DNA of 64,000 nucleotides from an uncultured Butyricicoccus sp. (GCA_944384655.1 CALWUF010000048.1:1-64000); one strand, 5' to 3'. Positions 1 through 9,641 are shown, counted from the first letter of the stretch. Translations and numbers: made by a program. Notes: generated from the sequence alone by a model not told the origin.

Positions 1-2
1 CT

Positions 3-119
3 TTAGACTTGATGAAGCAATACAAATCTAAAACGGGCTCTAAACGTGCGTTGTCAAAACTCATGTTTGACTGCCTGCTCGATTGCAATATGACCATTCG
101 GGTGCTTTCTCAAAATTGA
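3..119 (+). CDS. 3' end of an unidentified gene (partial)
   Basis: An open frame enters from the left edge and stops with TGA, giving the last 38 residues of a protein (ending CNMTIRVLSQN). The tail is basic in its first half (KQYKSKTGSKRA). I do not recognise the family and cannot exclude a chance open frame. It faces the DUF4393 gene convergently, and the hairpin at 174-207 lies between them. Confidence 0.35.
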   Translation, partial: LDLMKQYKSKTGSKRALSKLMFDCLLDCNMTIRVLSQN

Positions 120-173
120 TTTCCGTGGCTGACAAATCCCCACTTCTAAATATGATTCCTCAATGATAGAAAC

Positions 174-207
174 GTCGCCCCGGCGGTATCATTACAGCCG
201 GGGCGAC
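174..207 (-). terminator. Hairpin between convergent ends
   Basis: Perfect 11-bp inverted repeat GTCGCCCCGGC/GCCGGGGCGAC around a 12-nt loop, 22 nt past the DUF4393 stop. The T-tract on the minus strand is weak (GTTTCT). It probably ends the DUF4393 transcript. Confidence 0.55.
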
Positions 208-228
208 ACAGTCATAAACGAACGAATC

Positions 229-939
229 TTATTCCAGACAGACGCGAATAAACCGGCTTCCCAGCGCCGTCATTATGATATTTCCCGTACTCAGACGGAT
301 CTGTCCGCCGTGATATTTCGGGAACCGTTCACGGAATTCATCAACGGTATTGTTGATGACCTGTTCAAACAGCATATAAATATTCTCATATACATCACTC
401 TGAATCTGAGCCAGTTCCTCTCGTTCCGAGCGCATATGTACTTCAATCAACTGTAACCGGATGAGGTTATCGATAGCCGCCTGAACCCGTGCATAATCGC
501 CGTCCTCGGGCAGAAATTCTGTCATGCGGCTGATCACCTTGACCGCACTCGATCTGATTTCAACCTGACGGCAGGAAAATCCACTTTCTTTCTTGGTTTT
601 ACATAGATAGCAATTGGCAACGCCCATGGTCACGCGATCACGCAGTGTTCGCAGAAATGCCAGATCCAGGCTGTCCAGTTGTCCGACAATGGCAACAAAC
701 GCGGGGTGTACGAATCCACGTTTTTGTGGATTCATGTTCGCTGCCAGCAGATTGGCATACCCAATACAGGTTATTTCATCCGCCCAAGTACAATCCATCA
801 GCACATGCGCCACAATGCTGGGAACAGGCCTACATGGTTCCTGCGTAATACGCTCCGCAACAAGGGCTGACATTGTTTCCAAAACATCTTCATCGTGGCT
901 ATAGGGTTTCAAATATTCGGTAACCTGCTGCTCAAACAA
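229..939 (-). CDS. DUF4393 (Abi-alpha-like) protein
   Basis: A 236-residue soluble protein. The stretch around residues 55-95 (YANLLAANMN, then VHPAFVAIVGQLDSLD) and the C-terminal ALGSRFIRVCLE fit the DUF4393/Abi-alpha family as I remember it: a helical core with a conserved HPsF motif and a final 'G..F...C' helix. Family members are annotated as abortive-infection-related, but the biochemical role is unknown. The start is TTG at 939, preceded by GGGAGTGA at good spacing; no ATG fits better. It has no obvious operon partner in the window. A CxxC pair (NCYLCK, near residue 112) and a further Cys (FSCRQ) might bind metal. Confidence 0.65.
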   Translation of the reverse strand: MFEQQVTEYLKPYSHDEDVLETMSALVAERITQEPCRPVPSIVAHVLMDCTWADEITCIGYANLLAANMNPQKRGFVHPAFVAIVGQLDSLDLAFLRTLRDRVTMGVANCYLCKTKKESGFSCRQVEIRSSAVKVISRMTEFLPEDGDYARVQAAIDNLIRLQLIEVHMRSEREELAQIQSDVYENIYMLFEQVINNTVDEFRERFPKYHGGQIRLSTGNIIMTALGSRFIRVCLE

Positions 940-1000
940 AAAAACTCACTCCCTTCCCTTTGTACATCATATCATCCCTGTTCATAAATTGCAATGAAAA

Positions 1001-1031
1001 CGTCCTGTTTTCCATATCGGAAAACAGGACG
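1001..1031 (-). terminator. Terminator of the trpB-like gene
   Basis: Perfect 13-bp stem CGTCCTGTTTTCC/GGAAAACAGGACG with a 5-nt loop, followed on the minus strand by TTTTCATT. Confidence 0.75.
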
Positions 1032-1068
1032 CACTCTATTTTTTACAAATCGTACACAAATTCACTAT

Positions 1069-2451
1069 TTATTCCTGAATGCCCGGCAGTTTCGGGATGG
1101 TTGCAAACCCCCGCGCCAGATCTTCATCGGTCGGAATGGTATCCGTCATCGTGTTTTCATTGTATGCCTTATATGCGGCGAGATCAAAATAACCGGTGCC
1201 GGTTAAGTTGAACAAAATGGTCTTTGCTTCTCCCGACTCACGGCAACGAATTGCCTCATCAATTGCCACGCGAATGGCGTGAGAAGATTCCGGTGCAGGC
1301 AAAATACCTTCAATCTTTGCGAACATTTCAGCCGCTTCAAACACAGCCGTCTGCTCAACTGCACGCGCCTCATCCAGGAAACCGTCATGATACAGCTGGG
1401 AAAGAATCGGGCTCATACCATGATAGCGCAGACCGCCTGCATGGTTTGCCGAAGGGATAAATCCACAACCAAGCGTATACATCTTTGCCAATGGCGTGAC
1501 CATTCCCGTATCGCAGAAATCATACGCAAACTTACCGCGTGTCATGGACGGGCATGAAGCCGGTTCAACAGCAATGAAATACGGGTTTGCCTTACCCGTC
1601 AGCTTGTCACCCATAAACGGCGCCATAATACCGCCGAGATTGGAACCGCCGCCTGCGCAGCCAATGACGATATCCGGATAGGCGTCCACTTTTTCCATTG
1701 CAGCCTTTGCCTCAATACCGATGATACTCTGATGGATCAAAACCTGATTGAGTACGCTGCCGAGGACATACCGATAGCCATCATGTGTGGTTGCATATTC
1801 GACTGCCTCAGAAATTGCCGTGCCGAGCGAACCCGTACTTCCCGGGAAGCGCGCAAGAATCTTTCTGCCGACCTCCGTCGTATCCGATGGAGACGGGATG
1901 ATATCCGCATCATACGTATGGATGACTTCTTTACGATAGGGTTTCTGCTCATACGAACACTTTACCATAAATACTTTGCAGTCAAGCCCAAAGTATTGGC
2001 ATGCCATGGACAGTGCCGTTCCCCACTGACCTGCGCCAGTTTCGGTAGTAACGCCTTTCAGCCCCTGCTCTTTGGCATAATATGCCTGTGCAATCGAGGA
2101 ATTGAGCTTATGGCTGCCGCTCGTATTCCCACCTTCATATTTATAATAGATCTTTGCCGGGGTATCCAGCGCTTCTTCCAGATAATATGCGCGCATCAAC
2201 GGGGATGGGCGATACATACGATACCGCTCCCGCACAGGTTCCGGGATATCAATAAATCGATCCGTTGCATTCAATTCCTGCTCTGCCAGTTTTTTGCAAA
2301 AAATGGGGGACATATCGTCCACGGTAACCGGCTGGAGTGTACCCGGATGCAAAATGGGTCGATGGTCAGTCTTCATATCTGCGCGGACATTATACCACTG
2401 TTTTGGGATTTCATCCTCGCTCAAATAAATCTTATACGGATGGTTTGCCAT
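1069..2451 (-). CDS. trpB: Tryptophan synthase beta chain, TrpB2 type
   Basis: A 460-residue PLP enzyme that makes tryptophan from indole (or a related substrate) and serine. Visible motifs are GSHKLNSS around residue 110 with the PLP-binding lysine, ETGAGQWG around 137 with the catalytic glutamate, and the phosphate-binding loop GCAGGGSNLGG. The long N-terminus and the overall length (about 60 residues more than TrpB1) mark the TrpB2 subfamily. The ATG is preceded by GGAGAA. No trpA or other trp gene lies nearby and it is transcribed alone from a consensus promoter. It may therefore salvage free indole rather than take part in a TrpAB complex; that is inference. Confidence 0.9.
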   Translation of the reverse strand: MANHPYKIYLSEDEIPKQWYNVRADMKTDHRPILHPGTLQPVTVDDMSPIFCKKLAEQELNATDRFIDIPEPVRERYRMYRPSPLMRAYYLEEALDTPAKIYYKYEGGNTSGSHKLNSSIAQAYYAKEQGLKGVTTETGAGQWGTALSMACQYFGLDCKVFMVKCSYEQKPYRKEVIHTYDADIIPSPSDTTEVGRKILARFPGSTGSLGTAISEAVEYATTHDGYRYVLGSVLNQVLIHQSIIGIEAKAAMEKVDAYPDIVIGCAGGGSNLGGIMAPFMGDKLTGKANPYFIAVEPASCPSMTRGKFAYDFCDTGMVTPLAKMYTLGCGFIPSANHAGGLRYHGMSPILSQLYHDGFLDEARAVEQTAVFEAAEMFAKIEGILPAPESSHAIRVAIDEAIRCRESGEAKTILFNLTGTGYFDLAAYKAYNENTMTDTIPTDEDLARGFATIPKLPGIQE

Positions 2452-2506
2452 AGTATCTTTTCTCCATGCTTCATCTTAGTAATGTAAGAAATTATGTTTC
2501 ATCCTA

Positions 2507-2535
2507 ATTATAGATTGGTATGTATCAATTGTCAA
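2507..2535 (-). promoter_or_regulatory. Sigma-A promoter of trpB
   Basis: On the minus strand TTGACA, a 17-nt spacer and TATAAT: a perfect consensus about 55 nt upstream of the ATG. No leader-peptide or T-box structure fits in the short leader. Confidence 0.85.
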
Positions 2536-2567
2536 GCAGCGCAAACTTCTTTCATAACAACAACAAA

Positions 2568-2593
2568 TCCGGCAGATGCGCACATCTGCCGGA
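2568..2593 (-). terminator. Terminator of guaB
   Basis: Perfect 11-bp stem TCCGGCAGATG/CATCTGCCGGA with loop TGCG on the minus strand, followed by TTTGTTGTTGTT, 23 nt after the guaB stop. Confidence 0.75.
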
Positions 2594-2615
2594 TCGATGG
2601 TATGAAATTTCCGGT

Positions 2616-4127
2616 TTACTTCACCACATTTGCTGAAGAATCCTTGAGCACAACATCATGTGCGCCGCCCTCGACAATAGATGTTGCAGATACCAGCGTA
2701 ATCTTTGCTTTTTCCTGCAATTCCGGAATCGTCAATGCACCACAGTTGCACATGGTAGAGCGGACTTTCGCCAGTGTCATGCCGACATTTTCCTTCAGTG
2801 AACCGGCATACGGAACATAGGAATCAACGCCTTCCTCGAACGACAACTTCTTATCGCCGCCCATATCATATCGCTGCCAGTTTCTCGCACGTGCAGAACC
2901 TTCGCCCCAATATTCCTTCATATAAGAGCCGCCAATGACAACACGGTTTGTCGGGGACTCATCGAAACGGGAGAAATACCGCCCAAGCATCAGGAAATCT
3001 GCACCCATTGCCAACGCCAGCGTCATATGATAATCATAAACCAGACCGCCATCCGAGCAGATCGGAATATAAATGCCAGTCTGTTCATAGTACTCGTCAC
3101 GGGCCGCAGCGACTTCAATCAGTGCGGTAGCCTGTCCACGGCCAATGCCCTTCTGCTCACGGGTGATGCAGATCGAACCGCCGCCGATGCCGACCTTGAT
3201 GAAATCTGCACCGCACTTGGCAAGGAACAGGAAACCTTCACGATCTACGACATTGCCCATACCGACTTTGACAGAATCACCATAATTCTCACGGATCCAG
3301 TCGATCGTGATCTTCTGCCATTCCGTAAAGCCTTCGGAAGAGTCGATACACAACACATCTGCACCCGCTTCAATCAATGCCGGAACACGCTCTGCATAAT
3401 CGCGGGTGTTGATACCTGCACCGACCATATACCGCTTGTGGGCATCCAGCAATTCGAGTGCATTTTCCTTATGAGAATCATAGTCCTTGCGGAATACCAT
3501 GTAGACAAGATTCTGATTCTCATCGATAATCGGCAGGGAATTCAATTTGTGATCCCAGATGATGTTGTTTGCTTCCTTGAGGGACGTTTCCTTCGGCGCA
3601 GTAATCAGCTTTTCAAACGGCGTCATGAACTCGCTGACACGGATCGAACGCTCCATACGGCTGATGCGGTAATCGCGTCCAGTGACAATGCCAAGCAGTT
3701 TGCCGTTCGGCATACCGTTGTCCGTGACTGCCATGGTGGAATGACCGGTCTTTTCTTTGAGTGCGAGAACATCGGCCAACGTCTGATCCGGCTTGATGTT
3801 GGAGTCACTTACAACAAAACCGGCCTTATAACTCTTGACCTTTGCAACCATCGCTGCTTCGGATTCAATGCTCTGGGAGCCATAGATAAACGACATACCG
3901 CCTTCTTTGGCCAGTGCAATCGCCATGGTATCATTGGATACCGCCTGCATGATTGCGGATACCATCGGGATGTTGAGAGAAATCGGACACTCTTCTTCAC
4001 CCTTGCGGAATTTAACAATCGGCGTCTTTAAGCTGACATTGGTGGGAATACATTCTTTTGAGGAATAGCCCGGTACCAACAGGTATTCACTAAAGGTACG
4101 GGATGGTTCAGAAAAGTATTGTGCCAT
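2616..4127 (-). CDS. guaB: IMP dehydrogenase, Tritrichomonas-type
   Basis: A 503-residue enzyme that oxidises IMP to XMP with NAD+, the committed step to GMP. It has a TIM barrel with a CBS pair inserted near residues 95-220. The catalytic cysteine loop is [18 protein letters not shown], not the usual bacterial GPGSICTTR form, and the flap carries [17 protein letters not shown] with an Arg-Tyr dyad. Length, loop, flap and C-terminus ([17 protein letters not shown]) match my memory of the Tritrichomonas foetus enzyme rather than the E. coli or B. subtilis type. I chose the ATG at 4127 because AAGGAG lies about 10 nt upstream; a longer in-frame start has no such site. It is monocistronic. Confidence 0.92.
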   Translation of the reverse strand: MAQYFSEPSRTFSEYLLVPGYSSKECIPTNVSLKTPIVKFRKGEEECPISLNIPMVSAIMQAVSNDTMAIALAKEGGMSFIYGSQSIESEAAMVAKVKSYKAGFVVSDSNIKPDQTLADVLALKEKTGHSTMAVTDNGMPNGKLLGIVTGRDYRISRMERSIRVSEFMTPFEKLITAPKETSLKEANNIIWDHKLNSLPIIDENQNLVYMVFRKDYDSHKENALELLDAHKRYMVGAGINTRDYAERVPALIEAGADVLCIDSSEGFTEWQKITIDWIRENYGDSVKVGMGNVVDREGFLFLAKCGADFIKVGIGGGSICITREQKGIGRGQATALIEVAAARDEYYEQTGIYIPICSDGGLVYDYHMTLALAMGADFLMLGRYFSRFDESPTNRVVIGGSYMKEYWGEGSARARNWQRYDMGGDKKLSFEEGVDSYVPYAGSLKENVGMTLAKVRSTMCNCGALTIPELQEKAKITLVSATSIVEGGAHDVVLKDSSANVVK

Positions 4128-4170
4128 CGTTTTTCGACTCCTTTTCCTAATCTTCAATACTGACGTTTAT

Positions 4171-4185
4171 TGTAATTAAATTACA
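4171..4185. promoter_or_regulatory. Palindrome at the guaB start site
   Basis: TGTAATTAAATTACA is a perfect 15-bp palindrome that begins at the edge of the guaB -10 box and covers the likely transcription start. That is a classical operator position; the regulator is unknown. Confidence 0.45.
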
Positions 4186-4213
4186 TTATACTCGCCCGCT
4201 GTTCCAATGTAAA
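4185..4213 (-). promoter_or_regulatory. Promoter of guaB
   Basis: On the minus strand TTTACA, a 17-nt spacer and TATAAT, about 58 nt upstream of the ATG. Confidence 0.75.
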
Positions 4214-4362
4214 CAGCCTAACTGTCGAAATTTTTATCAAAACGTCCGTGCTTCATGGTCATTTTTCCCGCGTATATGTGATACATATGTATGTTATCTC
4301 ATTGGCACGCTTATTTTTGAATCGTTAACCAATCCGGTTATACAATTGTCCGTTATATGCGA

Positions 4363-4390
4363 ACAGCGCCATCCCAAAAGATGGCGCTGT
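4363..4390 (-). terminator. Hairpin after cysS
   Basis: Perfect 11-bp stem ACAGCGCCATC/GATGGCGCTGT with a 6-nt loop, 12 nt past the cysS stop. The T-tract is poor (TTCGCATAT), so this is a likely but weak terminator of the recA-cysS operon. Confidence 0.5.
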
Positions 4391-4401
4391 AACATATGAT
4401 T

Positions 4402-5814
4402 TTATGATTCTTTATAGCTCCACTGCGTACCCTGACGGGTATCCTTGATGATGATGCCCTTTTCATTGAGCAGGTAATCGCGGATGCGATCCGCCTCCGC
4501 AAAATTCTTTGCTTTTTTGGCAGCGGTACGCTGTGCTATCAAATCTTCAATCTCGCTGTCAATCGTCTTCTTTTCCAGATGATCCACCAGCCCGAGCACG
4601 CCGCACAGCTCCATCATACGGTCAAAACAGGTCTGAACAAATGCATGGGTACAATTCGGGTCTTTCACCGCTGTGTTGATCTCACGCACAAGCTCAAAAA
4701 CTGCCGCCAGTGCATCCGCCGTATTCAAATCGTCATCCATCGCATCGATAAACTTCTGGCGGTACTGATCAAACGATGCAGCTTTTGCCTGTTCGGTCTC
4801 TGTCATGACGTCGCCCGTCTGATGGTCGAGCAGGAACTGGAGATTCTCTGCCGCCGTATACAGACGCGCCAACGACTGCTTCGCCATCATCAGCGATTCT
4901 TCCGAATAATTCAACGGGCTGCGATACTGCGCAGACAACATGAACATACGAATGGTCTCATACCCATAGACCTCAGCCGCCTCGCGGACCATAAAGAAAT
5001 TGCCCTTGGATTTTGACATCTTCTCGTTGTCAATGGTCAGGAAGCCGTTGTGCAGCCAGTAATTGGCAAACGTACAGCCATTGGCACATTCAGACTGTGC
5101 GATTTCATTTTCATGATGCGGGAAAATCAAATCCTTGCCGCCGGAATGAATGTCAATCGTCTTGCCCAGATATTTATTGACCATGGCGGAACATTCGATA
5201 TGCCAGCCCGGTCTGCCCTGCCCCCATGGCGATTCCCAACTCGGTTCACCCGGCTTGGCAGCCTTCCACACGGCAAAATCCATCGGATCTTCTTTCAATT
5301 CCCCGACACTGATGCGTGCGCCTGCCTGCAACTCATCGAGCGGCTGATGGGACAGCTTGCCGTATTCCGCAAAGCTTTTTGTGCGGAAATATACGTCGCC
5401 GTTCGGCGCAGCATACGCATGACCATTGTCCACCAGTTTTTTAACGATGTCAATAATGGCGTCCATGGTTTCGGTCGCACGCGGGTGCACCGTCGCCGGA
5501 CGGATACCCAGTCCCTTTGCATCGGTGAAATATTCTTTGATATAGCGATCTGCAATGACGTCATAGGTCACACCCTCGGCATTGGCCTTATTGATGACTT
5601 TATCATCAATATCAGTAAAATTCTGAACGAACTGTACGTCATATCCGCGGTACTCGAAGTAACGGCGCAGAGTATCAAAAATAATAAATGGACGCGCATT
5701 GCCGATATGGAAGAAATTATAGACCGTCGGACCACAGGAATACATTTTCACTTTTCCCGGCTCAATCGGAACAAACTCTTCCTTTTTGCGTGTCATGGAA
5801 TTATACAGCTTCAT
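4402..5814 (-). CDS. cysS: Cysteinyl-tRNA synthetase
   Basis: A 470-residue class I synthetase that charges tRNA-Cys. Visible are the HIGH-type signature FFHIGNARPF, the KMSKS loop DNEKMSKSKGNF, and zinc-ligand cysteines including MYSCGPT and HIECSAM. Length is normal for the family. The ATG at 5814 has AGGAG 6 nt upstream; the frame is open further upstream into the pgsA end but lacks a better start. It is the last gene of the recA-recX-rimO-pgsA-cysS run and starts 38 nt after the pgsA stop. Confidence 0.95.
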   Translation of the reverse strand: MKLYNSMTRKKEEFVPIEPGKVKMYSCGPTVYNFFHIGNARPFIIFDTLRRYFEYRGYDVQFVQNFTDIDDKVINKANAEGVTYDVIADRYIKEYFTDAKGLGIRPATVHPRATETMDAIIDIVKKLVDNGHAYAAPNGDVYFRTKSFAEYGKLSHQPLDELQAGARISVGELKEDPMDFAVWKAAKPGEPSWESPWGQGRPGWHIECSAMVNKYLGKTIDIHSGGKDLIFPHHENEIAQSECANGCTFANYWLHNGFLTIDNEKMSKSKGNFFMVREAAEVYGYETIRMFMLSAQYRSPLNYSEESLMMAKQSLARLYTAAENLQFLLDHQTGDVMTETEQAKAASFDQYRQKFIDAMDDDLNTADALAAVFELVREINTAVKDPNCTHAFVQTCFDRMMELCGVLGLVDHLEKKTIDSEIEDLIAQRTAAKKAKNFAEADRIRDYLLNEKGIIIKDTRQGTQWSYKES

Positions 5815-5852
5815 AAAAACTCCTCTTTGTCTGGCATACAGACAGATTTGAT

Positions 5853-6419
5853 TTATTTGGAACGCGTTGCGCCTTCTGCTACGATATCCCAATTGCGATG
5901 TATGTAATCATAGCCGGAATACAATGTCATCAACGTCATAACCCAACCCGCAATGACAGCCAATGTGTTTGCCATACCTGTCGGATTGCCGTCGCTCACA
6001 ATGCTGCACAGGAAAATGACAACGACGCCGGCGATCTGGACACAGGTCTTCACCTTCCCCGACCATGCCGCAGCGAGGACACGATTTTTGCCCATGGCAA
6101 CCGTGCGCAGAGACGTGATGATAAATTCACGTGCAAGGATGATAAATACCATCCAGCCATACATCAGACCGCGGTCAACAAAGATCATCATAGCGGCGCA
6201 TACCAACAGTTTATCCGCCAATGGATCGACAAATTTGCCGAAATCCGTCACCTGATTGTATTTGCGTGCGACATAACCGTCGAGAAAATCAGTGGCGCTG
6301 CATACAATGAACAAAATCAGCGCGAGAACGTCGAATGTTGATCCGCCGATCACCGCAAGTACGAGAAAAACGGGAATCAGCGCAATACGCGCCAATGTAA
6401 TTTTATTGGCAAGTGTCAT
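5853..6419 (-). CDS. pgsA: Phosphatidylglycerophosphate synthase
   Basis: A 188-residue membrane enzyme that transfers phosphatidyl from CDP-diacylglycerol to glycerol-3-phosphate, the first step to phosphatidylglycerol. The CDP-alcohol phosphotransferase signature is complete (DFLDGYVARKYNQ, then DFGKFVDPLADK), and there are several hydrophobic helices. The ATG is preceded by AAGGGG. It sits between rimO (89-nt gap) and cysS (38-nt gap) on the same strand. Confidence 0.93.
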   Translation of the reverse strand: MTLANKITLARIALIPVFLVLAVIGGSTFDVLALILFIVCSATDFLDGYVARKYNQVTDFGKFVDPLADKLLVCAAMMIFVDRGLMYGWMVFIILAREFIITSLRTVAMGKNRVLAAAWSGKVKTCVQIAGVVVIFLCSIVSDGNPTGMANTLAVIAGWVMTLMTLYSGYDYIHRNWDIVAEGATRSK

Positions 6420-6508
6420 GGATATCCCCTTCCTTACAATATGGATTGTGCAGAATACACATTCCGCACCGTTTATTATACGTTGTCACCAATCGGGTGT
6501 CAATCGCG

Positions 6509-7846
6509 TCATTCCATTGTTTCTGTATTTCCGGTCAAATCTGCACCTTGTGCGCCCGTGATGCGCACAGGGACAAACTGTCCTTCTTCAACAGAAAATG
6601 CGCTGTCAAACAGAACGCGTCCGTCGATATCCGGTGAATCGGCATAGCTTCTTCCATAATACAGACCCGTTTCACCGTCCCATCCCTCGCAAAGCACATC
6701 GATGAGTTGACCTTTCATGCGGGCGGCGAACCGGTCAAGCACATCGGATTGCAATTCCTCAATGATCATCCGGCGCTCATTTTTGGTTTGCTCATCAATC
6801 TGATCCGGCATTTGCGCGGCTTCACTGCCTTCTTCAGGCGAATAACAGAATACACCTGCGCGTTCGATGTTCATCTCACGCATAAATTCACACAGCTCTT
6901 CAAACTCCTCTTGCGTTTCACCCGGCAGCCCGACAATCAAACTTGTGCGCAGCACAAGACCGGGAATGCGCGAACGCAATGTATCAAACAGCTTGCGCAA
7001 AAATGCACGGTCACCGCGGCGGTGCATCGCCTTCAGGATGCGGTCGTTGACATGCTGAATCGGAATATCCAGATATTTGACAATTTTCGGCTCTGTCGCG
7101 ATTGTTTCAATCATATCATCCGTAATTTCATCCGGATACAGATAATGCAGACGCACCCATGTAAAATCCATCGCGCACAGCTCATGCAGCAGATCAGTCA
7201 GGCAGCGTTCGCCATACAGATCTGTGCCATAGCGTGTGATATCCTGTGCTACAACAATGATTTCACGCACACCGGACGCCGCCATTGCATGCGCTTCCTC
7301 TAAAATATTTTCCATCGGCCGGGAACGGAATTTCCCGCGCAATTGGGGGATGACGCAGTATGCACAATGATTGTTACAGCCCTCTGCAATTTTCAAATAC
7401 GCGGAATATCCCGGCGTAAGCAGGATGCGTCCGCCTTCCATCTCCGCTTCATCAATCTGCCCAAAATTACAATACACCGCGTCCGGTTTCTCCATGACCT
7501 CCTGCACTGCATCGACAATATTGGTATAACTGCCTGTGCCGAGCACCGCGTCGATCTCCGGCATTTCCTTGATGATCTCCTCTGGATAGCGTTGAACCAG
7601 ACAGCCTGTGACAATCAACGCCTTGAGCTGTCCACTTTTTTTCAGCTCCGCTGTTTCCAGAATGGTCTGAATGGCCTCCTGTTTGGCAGACTCGATAAAC
7701 CCACAAGTATTGATGACCGCAACCTCCGCATCTGCCACGTCATCAACAAGCACAATGCCAGCTTCTGCGAGTTGTGCCAGCATATGTTCGCTGTCCACAA
7801 GATTTTTGGCACAGCCCAGTGAAATCAATCCCAATCGAATTGACAT
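6509..7846 (-). CDS. rimO: Ribosomal protein uS12 methylthiotransferase
   Basis: A 445-residue radical-SAM enzyme that methylthiolates an aspartate of ribosomal protein S12. The order is an N-terminal UPF0004 domain with cysteines (SLGCAKN, INTCGF, VTGCLVQ) for one Fe-S cluster, the radical-SAM CNNHCAYC motif around residue 150 for the second, and a C-terminal TRAM domain. The start at 7846 (MSIRLGL) follows GAGGAGGA and gives the usual family length; an upstream in-frame ATG would overlap recX. It belongs to the recA operon, 40 nt after recX. Confidence 0.93.
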   Translation of the reverse strand: MSIRLGLISLGCAKNLVDSEHMLAQLAEAGIVLVDDVADAEVAVINTCGFIESAKQEAIQTILETAELKKSGQLKALIVTGCLVQRYPEEIIKEMPEIDAVLGTGSYTNIVDAVQEVMEKPDAVYCNFGQIDEAEMEGGRILLTPGYSAYLKIAEGCNNHCAYCVIPQLRGKFRSRPMENILEEAHAMAASGVREIIVVAQDITRYGTDLYGERCLTDLLHELCAMDFTWVRLHYLYPDEITDDMIETIATEPKIVKYLDIPIQHVNDRILKAMHRRGDRAFLRKLFDTLRSRIPGLVLRTSLIVGLPGETQEEFEELCEFMREMNIERAGVFCYSPEEGSEAAQMPDQIDEQTKNERRMIIEELQSDVLDRFAARMKGQLIDVLCEGWDGETGLYYGRSYADSPDIDGRVLFDSAFSVEEGQFVPVRITGAQGADLTGNTETME

Positions 7847-7886
7847 ACGTGTACGATTCCTCCTCAACACGCAGCTTTTGCCGCGC

Positions 7887-8372
7887 TTATTTATCCTCAT
7901 TCACTCCGGCACGATATACCTGCATGGTCGCGCGGATCTGGGAAAATGTAAATCCCCGCCGTTGTAATGCCGCCATCGCCTTTTCACATTCACGCCGGTC
8001 AGATACATCACCATGCAGCCGCTTTTCCAACAGCTTGAGCATGGCGTCCATATCCGGCTCAAACGCATGCAGTACCTGCGCAATCACATCATCCGATACG
8101 CCGCGCACACGCAGTTCCTGCGAGATGCGCAGCTCACCACAGCCCTTGCGCGCATAGGAACGCAAAACCACCTCGGCAACTGCGACATCATCCACCGCAC
8201 CAAGTACACGCATGCGTTCCACCGCATACGCTGCAGCCTGCTCACAAAACTGTTTTTCCAACAGTTTTTTCTTCAGCATTGCCGCCGAAAGCGGACGGCG
8301 TGCCAGGTATTTTGCGGCACACTCCGCCGCCATCCGGTACTGTGCTTCTTCACAGACTTGCCGTCCGTCCAT
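7887..8372 (-). CDS. recX: RecX, regulator of RecA
   Basis: A 161-residue helical-repeat protein of the RecX family, which caps or modulates RecA filaments. Motifs such as YLARRPLSAAMLKKKLLEKQF and ISQELRVRGVSDDVI match the three-helix repeats. Its ATG overlaps the recA stop (TGATG), so the two are translationally coupled, the classical arrangement. Confidence 0.88.
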   Translation of the reverse strand: MDGRQVCEEAQYRMAAECAAKYLARRPLSAAMLKKKLLEKQFCEQAAAYAVERMRVLGAVDDVAVAEVVLRSYARKGCGELRISQELRVRGVSDDVIAQVLHAFEPDMDAMLKLLEKRLHGDVSDRRECEKAMAALQRRGFTFSQIRATMQVYRAGVNEDK

Positions 8373-9574
8373 CAGATATCGTCCTCACCGAAGTCATCTG
8401 CATCAATGGATACTGCCGCTGAACGGCGCTGCGCCGGCTTTTCCTCTTCCGATATCGGCGCACGTTCTTCCGCTGTCTCAAATGCATTCTCACTGCGCAG
8501 CTGTTTGCGGCGCAGTTCATTTCGCGCGTCACGTTCTTCCTGCGCCTTTTTGCGGCTCTCCTGAATCGCCTGACGAATCTCTGCCTCCAGTTTTTCAGCA
8601 ATTTCCTGATTTTCGGACAGGTATTTTTTCGCATTGTCGCGTCCCTGGAAGCGCTGTTCGCCGATGGTAAACCATGCGCCGCCCTTTTTAATCAGACCAT
8701 ATTCCACGCCCAGATCGATCAGCTCACCTGTACGCGAAATACCTTCGCCATACATGATGTCAAACTGTGCCTCACGGAACGGAGGCGCCATCTTATTCTT
8801 GACGATTTTTGCACGTGTATGGCTGCCGATCAAGGTTTCCCCATCCTTGATGTGCTCCACGCGGCGCACATCAATGCGCACCGATGCATAGAACTTGAGC
8901 GCACGACCACCTGTTGTGACTTCAGGCGAGCCATAAATAACGCCCACTTTCTCACGCAACTGGTTGATGAAAATGGCAACGCACTTGGACTTGGCAATGA
9001 CGCCGGCCAACTTGCGCAATGCCTGGCTCATCAGACGCGCATGCAAACCGACAAATGAATCGCCCATCTCACCCTCAATTTCAGCGCGCGGTACCAGTGC
9101 GGCAACCGAGTCGATGACAATGATATCCAATGCGCCGGAGCGCACGAGCTGTTCCGCAATTTCCAAACCCTGATCGCCACTGTCCGGCTGCGAAACCAGC
9201 AGGCTGTCGACATCGACGCCAAGCGCCGCCGCATATACCGGATCGAGTGCATGTTCCGCGTCGATAAATGCCGCTATACCGCCCTTCGCCTGCGCCGATG
9301 CAATCGCATGTAACGCCAATGTGGTTTTACCGGAAGATTCCGGTCCATAGATCTCAATGATTCTGCCACGCGGCAAACCGCCGATGCCCAATGCCATATC
9401 CAATCCAATGGAGCCGGTTGAAACAACATCCTTATCCAGCGGTTCACTCTCCTGTCCGAGATACATGACAGCATTTGCACCGTGTTGTTTTTCAATCTGT
9501 GCGAGCGCCTGATCCAACGCCTTTTTTTTATCGGTCGCTACCACTACAGTTGGAAGCTGTTTTTTCTTTGCCAT
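8372..9574 (-). CDS. recA: Recombinase RecA
   Basis: A 400-residue DNA-dependent ATPase for strand exchange and for triggering LexA cleavage. The Walker A is GPESSGKT at residues 77-84, with MAW/L1 and L2 regions ([14 protein letters not shown], then [10 protein letters not shown]). The C-terminal tail is long and charged, which explains the length above the usual 345-360. The ATG follows AGGAGG at 11 nt. It leads the recA-recX-rimO-pgsA-cysS run. I see no copy of the lexA operator sequence in its promoter. Confidence 0.97.
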   Translation of the reverse strand: MAKKKQLPTVVVATDKKKALDQALAQIEKQHGANAVMYLGQESEPLDKDVVSTGSIGLDMALGIGGLPRGRIIEIYGPESSGKTTLALHAIASAQAKGGIAAFIDAEHALDPVYAAALGVDVDSLLVSQPDSGDQGLEIAEQLVRSGALDIIVIDSVAALVPRAEIEGEMGDSFVGLHARLMSQALRKLAGVIAKSKCVAIFINQLREKVGVIYGSPEVTTGGRALKFYASVRIDVRRVEHIKDGETLIGSHTRAKIVKNKMAPPFREAQFDIMYGEGISRTGELIDLGVEYGLIKKGGAWFTIGEQRFQGRDNAKKYLSENQEIAEKLEAEIRQAIQESRKKAQEERDARNELRRKQLRSENAFETAEERAPISEEEKPAQRRSAAVSIDADDFGEDDI

Positions 9575-9596
9575 ATTGTTTTACTATCCTCCTATA

Positions 9597-9625
9597 TATC
9601 TATGGTAAACCTGAATCAATGTCAA
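9597..9625 (-). promoter_or_regulatory. Promoter of the recA operon
   Basis: On the minus strand TTGACA, a 17-nt spacer and TAGATA, directly after the prmC stop. Confidence 0.7.
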
Positions 9626-9641
9626 TACCTGTGATCTTTTC

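Noticed and set aside
3027..4031. A 334-codon plus-strand open frame
   Set aside because: Antisense to the IMP dehydrogenase gene; no binding site or motif.
4281..4292. ATACATATGTAT palindrome between guaB and cysS
   Set aside because: Short, AT-rich and about 70 nt upstream of the guaB -35; likely chance.
9575..9641. A LexA box at the recA promoter
   Set aside because: No palindrome like CAAACAAATGTTTG is visible here.
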